Of a DNA stretch of 20,498 nt, positions 7,361 to 13,464 are shown piece after piece. Below the pieces are notes generated by a model. It was not told the origin of the DNA. It did no database searches and saw nothing but the letters and a program-made list of their open reading frames with translations. The translations under genes were made by a program, and so were the position numbers. Numbering within the stretch: position 1 is the stretch's first letter; each line of letters begins with the position of its first letter. This DNA is from an uncultured Alistipes sp. (GTDB lineage: Bacteria > Bacteroidota > Bacteroidia > Bacteroidales > Rikenellaceae), in assembly GCA_900550925.1 (NCBI GenBank), contig URTU01000026.1, positions 1 to 20,498 of the forward strand, read 5' to 3'.

Positions 7361-8088
7361 AAGCTGCTTTCGCCGATATGGTAGTTAATATAACGCTTCT
7401 TCATCCAGCGGTAGGCAAAACAATCCTTGAAGGGGCCTATCAGGCGGTTCCAAAGGTTGTATTTCGAAACGCCTTCGGTACGAGGGAAGTGGCGAACCGG
7501 AATCTGCTTCATCCGGCACCCCTCCTGCAGCTGTATCAGCGCCGGAATAAACCGGTGCATACCCGTAAAGAAGGGCATCCGTTTGGCACAGTCGCTCCAG
7601 ATGATCTTGAGCGGGCAACCGGTATCCTTCGCCCCGTCGTGGGTCATCATGTTGCGGAAGCCGTTGGCAAAACGCGACTGGAAATTCTTGAAGGCACTGT
7701 CCTTGCGCCCGGCACGGATTCCCATGACCAACTGATAATCACCGACATAATCGAGCAGCAGGTTGAAATCCTCGGGTGTAGTCTGCAGGTCGGCATCGAT
7801 ATAACCGACATACTGCGATTCGGCTGCATCTATTCCCGCCTTGATTGCCGCGCTAAGGCCGCAGTTCCGCTCGAACGAAATGTAGTACATCGCCTCGTTG
7901 CGGAAACAGATCTCGCGAATACGCTCCAAACTGCCGTCCTTCGAGCCATCATTGACAAACAGTACGCAACTGCTTACCTTGGCCTTCGGCAGGAAGGCCT
8001 GCATCGCTGCCTCAACACGCGGCAGGCTCTCAAACTCATTGTACACAGGTACGATGATCGTCAAACGGTAATTGCTGGTTTTATTCAT
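7357..8088 (-). CDS. Glycosyltransferase family 2, polyprenyl-phosphate sugar synthase (DPM1/ArnC-like)
   Basis: 243 residues with a single GT-A domain: TIIVPVYNEFESLP at 10-23, FVNDGSKDGSLE at 44-55 and the nucleotide-sugar/metal motif DADLQTTPED at 98-107. NCGLSAAIKAGID (75-87) and FPRTEGVSKYNLWNRL (about 205-220) are typical of enzymes that load a sugar onto dolichyl or undecaprenyl phosphate. There is no C-terminal membrane domain, so it resembles soluble DPM1 more than full-length ArnC or GtrB. The probable role is making undecaprenyl-phosphate-sugar on the inner face of the membrane for the neighbouring GT39 enzyme. It overlaps the upstream gene by 8 bases and the downstream gene by 4, which indicates one transcript. 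The sugar cannot be told from sequence. Confidence 0.88.
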   Translation of the reverse strand: MNKTSNYRLTIIVPVYNEFESLPRVEAAMQAFLPKAKVSSCVLFVNDGSKDGSLERIREICFRNEAMYYISFERNCGLSAAIKAGIDAAESQYVGYIDADLQTTPEDFNLLLDYVGDYQLVMGIRAGRKDSAFKNFQSRFANGFRNMMTHDGAKDTGCPLKIIWSDCAKRMPFFTGMHRFIPALIQLQEGCRMKQIPVRHFPRTEGVSKYNLWNRLIGPFKDCFAYRWMKKRYINYHIGESSL

Positions 8089-9703
8089 GGCTTGTTTGAT
8101 TTTTATTCACTTCCGGTTGCTGCGACTCGGGTTGACCGCCGCTAAGAACCATCACTTCATACTCCCCGACAGCTACGCGATCGTTACAGAACATCTCGAC
8201 GCGCGAAGCCAGCACCGTATCACGGACAATATCCTTCGTTCGGGCGAACAGTATGGCCGACTCGCCCGTGCCGCGCAGGCTGTCCATCTGGGCGACATCG
8301 GCGATCCGCTCGGGCGACACTCCAAGATAGACATCCATGTTCTCGCCGCTGCGGAAACGGTAGAAGGCATAACGATCCAATCCGTTCTCTTCGGCCAGCC
8401 GCTGTCCCTCCGCCGAGAGTTCGCTGACACCGAGATAGGGGTTGAACTGACCGATCGACGTCGAGGCAACGGCTATCATTGCCAGCAGACCTCCGCCGCA
8501 CCATATCACGCCACGCGAGATGCGTCCCCTGAAGATCTGGACCAGCGCCACGACCGACGTTGCCGCCAAAACACCCAATGCCACGAATGCCATCGTCAGG
8601 CTTTCATACTCCACCGGTATGCGGTCCGTAGCACTGGCTACGATTGCTGCCGGCAGCAGCAGGATGAAGATTACGGCCGGCAGGGCAGCCGAGAGTTTCG
8701 CCCACCAGCGGTCGGAGTAGCGTCCGATATAGATTGCCGCCAGATAGATCACAAACGGATATACCGGCAGCAGGTAAATGTCGAGTTTCGAACTGAATAT
8801 CGAGAGCATCACTATAGTCGAGACGATCACGCACACGAACATCCGCTCCAGGTCGGTGCGTATCAACCGCCGTACGGCCGCAACGATTATCACGCTGAAT
8901 GCCAGCAGCGTCCACGGTGCGAACGAATGCGGCAGGTGGGCCAGATAATACCACCACGGCTCCTTGTGATGGAAAGCGTTGATACCGCGGCCGACGGTCT
9001 GTTTTATGAGCAGGTTGTCGATATATGCCTTTCCGCCCTCCATATAGACCAGTCCGAACCACACCACGCACAGCCCTACCAGTACGGCCCACTGCCGCCA
9101 GCCGAAGTAACGGCCGAAGGTTTTCAACTCACCCTTGACGGCCAGAAAAACAGCCATCGACACGATCGGCACGAGCAGTCCTACGGGGCCCTTCGTAAAG
9201 AGCGCAAGGAATACCCAGACGGGCAGCAGCCATCGGTGTCGCGGGCGCGAACGGCCCGTATACATCAGCCAGAAGGTATAGATGCTCAACACGATGAAGA
9301 ATGCCATCAGCATATCCATCCGTATTACGAGTGCACTTCCGAGAAACATTCCCGTCGTCGCGAGCATGATCTCGGCGGCAGCCGACGGGAATCCTTCGAC
9401 CTCCTTCATCCAACGCCCCATAATCATCAGTATTCCGATGAGCGGCAGGACGCTCGCCAGCCCGATAAACCACATCTGATACGAGCCGAACAGCAGTTTC
9501 GAGAGCATGACGATCCACAGATACAGAGGCGGTTTGTCGGCATATGCCTCACCGTGGTTGTAGAACGTAAACCATGTACCGTTATCGAGGGCCTCTTCGG
9601 CAATACTGATATATTTCAGCTCATTGTCAACGGTATAGTCGCGCAGAAAGAACGGCGCAAGCAAGGCTATAAATATGAGTACGTATCGAAATCGCATCTG
9701 CAT
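8081..9703 (-). CDS. GT39/ArnT-like membrane glycosyltransferase
   Basis: 540 residues, polytopic in the N-terminal ~400, with a soluble periplasmic C-terminal part. An N-terminal helix leads to the first periplasmic loop RDYTVDNELKYISIAEEA (21-37), holding the acidic residues that PMT/ArnT enzymes use for catalysis, and then EAYADKPPLYLWIVM (52-66), the family's (D)KPPL motif. These proteins take a sugar from a polyprenyl phosphate on the periplasmic side and place it on lipid A, protein or another glycan. With a GT2 that could make the donor and a LAB_N protein in the same operon, lipid A or surface-glycan decoration is likely; the acceptor is not shown. The ATG at 9703 fits the promoter 20 bases upstream, giving a very short leader. 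First gene of the operon. Confidence 0.88.
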   Translation of the reverse strand: MQMRFRYVLIFIALLAPFFLRDYTVDNELKYISIAEEALDNGTWFTFYNHGEAYADKPPLYLWIVMLSKLLFGSYQMWFIGLASVLPLIGILMIMGRWMKEVEGFPSAAAEIMLATTGMFLGSALVIRMDMLMAFFIVLSIYTFWLMYTGRSRPRHRWLLPVWVFLALFTKGPVGLLVPIVSMAVFLAVKGELKTFGRYFGWRQWAVLVGLCVVWFGLVYMEGGKAYIDNLLIKQTVGRGINAFHHKEPWWYYLAHLPHSFAPWTLLAFSVIIVAAVRRLIRTDLERMFVCVIVSTIVMLSIFSSKLDIYLLPVYPFVIYLAAIYIGRYSDRWWAKLSAALPAVIFILLLPAAIVASATDRIPVEYESLTMAFVALGVLAATSVVALVQIFRGRISRGVIWCGGGLLAMIAVASTSIGQFNPYLGVSELSAEGQRLAEENGLDRYAFYRFRSGENMDVYLGVSPERIADVAQMDSLRGTGESAILFARTKDIVRDTVLASRVEMFCNDRVAVGEYEVMVLSGGQPESQQPEVNKNQTSHE

Positions 9704-9722
9704 TCATTCTTTTGTAAACATG

Positions 9723-9730
9723 CAAAGGTA
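9723..9730 (-). promoter_or_regulatory. Bacteroidetes -7 promoter element for the envelope operon
   Basis: The minus strand reads TACCTTTG 19 bases before the ATG at 9703. It matches TAnnTTTG exactly, though a convincing -33 TTTG is not visible. The region 9731-9876 between it and the stop of the antiporter gene shows no clear terminator. Confidence 0.55.
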
Positions 9731-9876
9731 CGTTTTTTTTCGTTGTGAGCCACCACCTGCCGGCGCGTTAAGCGAAAAAGCGGATACAAAACAGGACTTT
9801 AAGACCCATTACGACAACCATTCTGTCGCCGCCGTATCTGCATTTCGCCGCCGCAGCTCCTCAGCAACCGTTCAGG

Positions 9877-11208
9877 TCATGCACGCAGGCGTCTCTTTTC
9901 GCTGCGCCACGTCATGGCACACAGAGCAGCCGACAGCAGGCACGAGATGATCAACGCGATGAACCCGCCGTCCCAGCCGAAATGGTCGAAGACATATCCC
10001 ATGGCGATATTCGCCAGCACAGCCGAGCCGATCAGGTATCCGAACAGCCCCGTAAAACCTGCGGCCGTTCCGGCGGCCTTCTTCTGCACCATGTCGAGTG
10101 CCGTCACACCGATCAGCATCACCGGACCGTAGATCAGGAATCCTATCGCCGCCATCGAGACATTCGTCACAACCGCCGAACCGCTCTGCCAGTAGACTAT
10201 CACCGCTACCAGCACAAGCAGCATGTACAGGACATTCACCGGAGCGCGGCGGCCTCCGAACAGACGGTCCGAAACCCATCCGCACAGAAGCGTTCCGAAG
10301 ATTCCGGCAATCTCGAAGGTGAAATATGACCAGCTGCTGTGCGACAGCGACATTCCCTTGACCTGTTCGAGGTACATCGGCGCCCAGTCCAGAACACCGT
10401 ACCGGACGAAGTATATGAATGCATTGGCTACGGCTATAACCCACAGCATGCGGTTGTTGAGCACGTTTTCAAACAGGATCTTGCGGGTCGAGAGCTCCTG
10501 CTCGTTCTTTTCAGAATAGTGCGCCGTATCGTGGCGATAGACCTCGATCGGAGGCAGACCGCACGATTGCGGCGTATCGCGGACAAGAAGATATGCTATC
10601 ACCGCGATCACCGCAGCAACGGCTGCCGGAAGGTAGAACGCACCCTGCCAGGCTCCGAACATCAATATTCCCGATGTGGCCAAAGGGGCCATCACCGCAC
10701 CACCGATATTATGCGCGACATTCCATATCGACATCTTTAGCCCGCGCTCCCTGGCCGAGAACCAGTGCACCATGACACGTCCGCAGGGAGGCCATCCCAT
10801 GCCCTGCACCCAGCCGTTGAGAAACAGCAGGCAGAACATGACAAGGATCGAGCCCGTGGCCCACGAACAGAGTCCCATGAATGTCATTATCAGCGCCGAG
10901 GCGAGCAGTCCGAGCGGAATGAACACGCGGGCATTGCTACGGTCAGAGACCGTTCCCATAACGAATTTGCTGATTCCGTAAGCGATCGAGACCGCCGAAA
11001 GGGCCCATCCCAGATCGGACATGTCATATCCCATCTGTTCGTGGAGGGTCGGCATGACGATCGAGAAGTTCTTGCGGACAAGATAGTAGCCGGCATATCC
11101 GATGAAGATGCCCGAGAAGACCTGAAACCGCATCCGCGTATATCGATTCGGGATCTCCGATTCGGGAAGCAGCGGTTTATGCTGCGCTGGACGTAGGAAT
11201 TTCAACAT
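9877..11208 (-). CDS. glpT: Organophosphate:phosphate antiporter of the GlpT/UhpT family (probable glycerol-3-phosphate transporter)
   Basis: 443 residues, twelve-helix major facilitator of the OPA family. The start of helix 1 reads FIGYAGYYLVRKNFSIVMP, with Arg at position 45. ANAFIYFVRYGVLDWAPMYL gives Arg at 269. These match, in position and context, the two phosphate-binding arginines I recall for E. coli GlpT (R45 and R269). WNVAHNIGG (162-170) corresponds to its helix 5 histidine region. A charged cytoplasmic loop lies at about 210-245. The predicted activity is exchange of glycerol-3-phosphate or another phosphate ester for inorganic phosphate across the inner membrane. A divergent DeoR/GlpR-type regulator 398 bp away favours glycerol-3-phosphate over hexose phosphate. 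No glpK, glpD or glpQ is nearby. The ATG at 11208 follows a TAnnTTTG promoter. Confidence 0.85.
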   Translation of the reverse strand: MLKFLRPAQHKPLLPESEIPNRYTRMRFQVFSGIFIGYAGYYLVRKNFSIVMPTLHEQMGYDMSDLGWALSAVSIAYGISKFVMGTVSDRSNARVFIPLGLLASALIMTFMGLCSWATGSILVMFCLLFLNGWVQGMGWPPCGRVMVHWFSARERGLKMSIWNVAHNIGGAVMAPLATSGILMFGAWQGAFYLPAAVAAVIAVIAYLLVRDTPQSCGLPPIEVYRHDTAHYSEKNEQELSTRKILFENVLNNRMLWVIAVANAFIYFVRYGVLDWAPMYLEQVKGMSLSHSSWSYFTFEIAGIFGTLLCGWVSDRLFGGRRAPVNVLYMLLVLVAVIVYWQSGSAVVTNVSMAAIGFLIYGPVMLIGVTALDMVQKKAAGTAAGFTGLFGYLIGSAVLANIAMGYVFDHFGWDGGFIALIISCLLSAALCAMTWRSEKRRLRA

Positions 11209-11277
11209 AGTGTTCCGGTGTATTAAATCCGTGGCGGCGGCGCTCTTTCAGAAATATCACTCCGCCCCACGTTCATA

Positions 11278-11285
11278 CAAATATA
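11278..11285 (-). promoter_or_regulatory. Bacteroidetes -7 promoter element for the GlpT-like gene
   Basis: The minus strand reads TATATTTG, matching TAnnTTTG, about 70 bases before the antiporter ATG. The leader is therefore longer than that of the divergent regulator. Confidence 0.5.
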
Positions 11286-11556
11286 CGAAATATCTTCCGA
11301 TTGCCGATCAACCGGCACGGCTTTTCACCACTCTTTCGCTCGACCGGCCGGCACATTTCACATAACCGGCTGACGCCAACCGCCCATACATCCTCGAACC
11401 GCGATCTCCTCCAATCTTTTTAACAGCCTCATTATATGCAATATGCACTCCCGCAACCGACCATCGCACTTGCCGAGCCCCATGACGCTACTCTAAATCT
11501 CCCGACCAAATTCCGCACCGGCCCGCCATGCCAAACATCAATCAGAGACACAACAC
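11286..11556. other. Divergent intergenic region between transporter and regulator
   Basis: The 398-bp interval 11209-11606 separates the divergent genes and holds promoters for both. Between the promoters I see several copies of a GACCGG/ACCGGC-like word (near 11309, 11341 and 11368) but no clean palindrome that I would call an operator. An in-frame ATG at 11436 lies upstream of the regulator's promoter and is not used as a start. Confidence 0.4.
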
Positions 11557-11587
11557 TTTGGAACTTACGCCGAATTTATTATCTTTG
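11557..11587 (+). promoter_or_regulatory. Full Bacteroidetes promoter (-33 TTTG, -7 TATCTTTG) of the DeoR-type regulator
   Basis: TTTG at 11557-11560, 19 bases, then TATCTTTG at 11580-11587: an exact TTTG-N19-TAnnTTTG promoter. Transcription should start near 11593-11596, which excludes any start codon further upstream and fixes the ATG at 11607 with a leader of only about a dozen bases. Confidence 0.75.
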
Positions 11588-11606
11588 TGCAAATAATCTT
11601 TGCCCG

Positions 11607-12401
11607 ATGACCAAAACTGCCTGCATAACCGGCATGACGCTCGGCGAACGTCATGCCTACATAATGGATACACTTCACAAATACGGATCTGCCAGCGTAT
11701 CGGCTCTGGCCGAGCAGCTCAAGGTGTCGGAGGTCACCATTCGCAAGGACCTCACCATTCTGGAAAACAAGAAGATGATCTATCGCGCCCACGGCAGCGC
11801 CATTCTGATGAATCCGTATGTCAACGACCGCCATATCTCCGAAAAGGAGAAATTGAATGCCGTCGAGAAACAGGCTATCGGCAAGAAAGCCGCCGAAATG
11901 ATCACCCCGAACGACTCGATACTGATCGCATCGGGTACGACAATGCTCTTTTTCGCACGCGAGATCAAACCCCAGGGGCATCTGACGGCAATCACTTCGG
12001 CTATCAACATCGCATACCTCCTCTCGGGGAATCCAAATATCGACGTCATACAGCTCGGAGGCATCATCCGCAACCGGTCGGTATCGGTCGTAGGCAACTA
12101 TGCCGAACGCATGCTGCCCGACTTCTCCTGCAGCAAACTCTATCTGGGCGTCGACGGGCTGGATGTCGACTACGGCCTCTCCACAACAAACATCATGGAG
12201 GTCAATCTCGACCGCGAAATGATCCGCACCGCCCAGAAGATCATAATCCTGGCCGACAGCTCAAAGTTCGGACGCCGCGGATTCTGCAAGATCTGCGACG
12301 TGGACGAGGTGGATCAGATCATCACCGACAGCGGTATCTCGCCGCACATGCTCTCGAAACTCCAGGAGCGCGGCATCGAGGTCACGGTTGTCGACATCTG
12401 A
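11607..12401 (+). CDS. DeoR/GlpR-family transcriptional repressor
   Basis: 264 residues from the ATG at 11607. An N-terminal DeoR winged helix-turn-helix spans about 13-65 (RHAYIMDTLHKYGSASVSAL, then AEQLKVSEVTIRKDLTILE). The C-terminal DeoRC sugar-phosphate sensor domain spans about 82-255, with IASGTTMLFFAREI near the ligand pocket, QLGGIIRNRSVSVVG, LYLGVDGLDVDYGLST and ILADSSKFGR. These regulators release DNA on binding a phosphorylated sugar or glycerol-3-phosphate. Divergence from a GlpT-type antiporter makes a local repressor of that transporter, sensing glycerol-3-phosphate, the simplest reading. The frame is open further upstream, but the promoter at 11557-11587 lies inside that extension, so I chose the later ATG; M10 (11634) is a second possibility. 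Confidence 0.88.
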   Translation: MTKTACITGMTLGERHAYIMDTLHKYGSASVSALAEQLKVSEVTIRKDLTILENKKMIYRAHGSAILMNPYVNDRHISEKEKLNAVEKQAIGKKAAEMITPNDSILIASGTTMLFFAREIKPQGHLTAITSAINIAYLLSGNPNIDVIQLGGIIRNRSVSVVGNYAERMLPDFSCSKLYLGVDGLDVDYGLSTTNIMEVNLDREMIRTAQKIIILADSSKFGRRGFCKICDVDEVDQIITDSGISPHMLSKLQERGIEVTVVDI

Positions 12402-12513
12402 CACGCCGGATCCGCAACAACCTGGTCCCCGATCCTACAACATTACCGGCAAAACCTTATCGGCAAAACCGCTATCCGGGAGTGACAGAAGAACCGGATG
12501 CCTTGATAATAAA

Positions 12514-12556
12514 AATAAAAATCCCCTATACAGAGTCTGTGTAGGGGATTTTTATT
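12514..12556. terminator. Bidirectional intrinsic terminator between convergent genes
   Basis: Inverted repeat AATAAAAATCCCCTA (12514-12528) with its exact complement at 12542-12556, extended by a T-G and three more pairs to a 5-base loop. The GC core is flanked by A-runs on the left and T-runs on the right, so each strand reads stem followed by ATTTTTATT. It ends both the regulator (plus strand, stop at 12401) and the five-gene minus-strand operon (last stop at 12584). Confidence 0.85.
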
Positions 12557-12583
12557 ATAGAATCGGGCCTAATCCGACCGGGT

Positions 12584-13444
12584 TCAGTTCAGCACCTCGA
12601 TATCGTCAAGCGAATTGATCGACACCTGGTAGGCCGGACTGCCGCTCGAGTAATAGACCATGATGCCTTCGATATTGCAGACACTGCCCTTCGGCGGAAG
12701 TTTCTCGCCGGCAAACTTCGAATAACCGCTCGAACGCACGTTGATTCTGGTGCCGTTCACGTTGAAGATAGCATTGCCGTACTTGCCCACCGACGATTCG
12801 CCTTCGTAGTTCTTGTTTGCCCACGTATCGATCTCGATGTCGCCGCCTCCGGCCACGCCGTCACGGTCATAATAGGTACACTTCTCGAAAACGGCATTCT
12901 CGAAACGAACCCACTTGCCGTACGCACTCGTCGGTATTACACCGTCGCTCAGATCAACCGGCTCGACAGGATCACCCATAGGCCCCTTGACAATCACCAG
13001 GTCGATCACGGCCTGAGGTTCGATATACGAGGTTTCGTAATCGTAGTTCTCAGGTATCGCACCTCCGAGGTTGATCATGCCGCCATAGGTGCCCATACGA
13101 AGGCCGTTCGCCTTGACATAGATCGTCTGTCCGATCTTATAGTCGTTGTAAAGGCTCGACTTGCCGATACGCAGTTCTATGCCTGCCGTCTCGTCCTGTA
13201 TGTACATGTTCTTGTAGAAGTTGCCTGTCTGGTCGCTCGTGGTGACCTTGCCGGATATGATAATATCTTCGGTAATATCGAACGACTTGCCCTGATACAT
13301 ATCCTTGAATTCGGCTATCGTATGGGTAGGCGTAAGAGTCGTGGTCGGCTCAACGGCTGGATAGTCGAACTTCTCGTAGCAACCTGTCATCAGCAACGCT
13401 GCCGCCATTCCGGATATAATCTCTTTTACTCGCATAATATTCAT
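12584..13444 (-). CDS. DUF5689 domain lipoprotein
   Basis: 286 residues. The N-terminus is a lipoprotein signal (hydrophobic AAALLMTGC, lipidated Cys at 22) followed by an acidic CYEKFDYP stretch, so it is probably exported to the outer membrane or cell surface. Residues about 40-115 and 175-285 have the DUF5689 pattern: DIIISGKVTTSDQTGNFYKN, MYIQDETAGIELRIG, YNDYKIGQTIYVKANGL, then GSVCNIEGIMVYY near the end. The fold is expected to be OB-like; no catalytic residues are evident. It is the last gene of the operon, 20 bp after the TonB-dependent receptor. By position it may be the receptor's surface partner, in the place SusD has in glycan systems. That role is inference. Confidence 0.8.
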   Translation of the reverse strand: MNIMRVKEIISGMAAALLMTGCYEKFDYPAVEPTTTLTPTHTIAEFKDMYQGKSFDITEDIIISGKVTTSDQTGNFYKNMYIQDETAGIELRIGKSSLYNDYKIGQTIYVKANGLRMGTYGGMINLGGAIPENYDYETSYIEPQAVIDLVIVKGPMGDPVEPVDLSDGVIPTSAYGKWVRFENAVFEKCTYYDRDGVAGGGDIEIDTWANKNYEGESSVGKYGNAIFNVNGTRINVRSSGYSKFAGEKLPPKGSVCNIEGIMVYYSSGSPAYQVSINSLDDIEVLN

Positions 13445-13464
13445 CTCTTATATTTAGTCTACAT

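Noticed and set aside
8072..9748. 558-residue open frame on the plus strand, opposite the GT39 gene
   Set aside because: The composition is rich in His, Arg, Gln and Asp with no family motif, while the minus strand encodes a clear PMT/ArnT-type membrane enzyme. Long antisense frames are a by-product of G/C-rich third positions.
11436..11606. Extended N-terminus of the DeoR-type regulator from the ATG at 11436
   Set aside because: An exact promoter lies within this extension and the extra 57 residues look non-coding. The domain starts normally after the ATG at 11607.
12440..12475. Direct repeat of TCGGCAAAACC-like words before the terminator
   Set aside because: Only two short imperfect copies and no array structure, so not a CRISPR or regulatory array.
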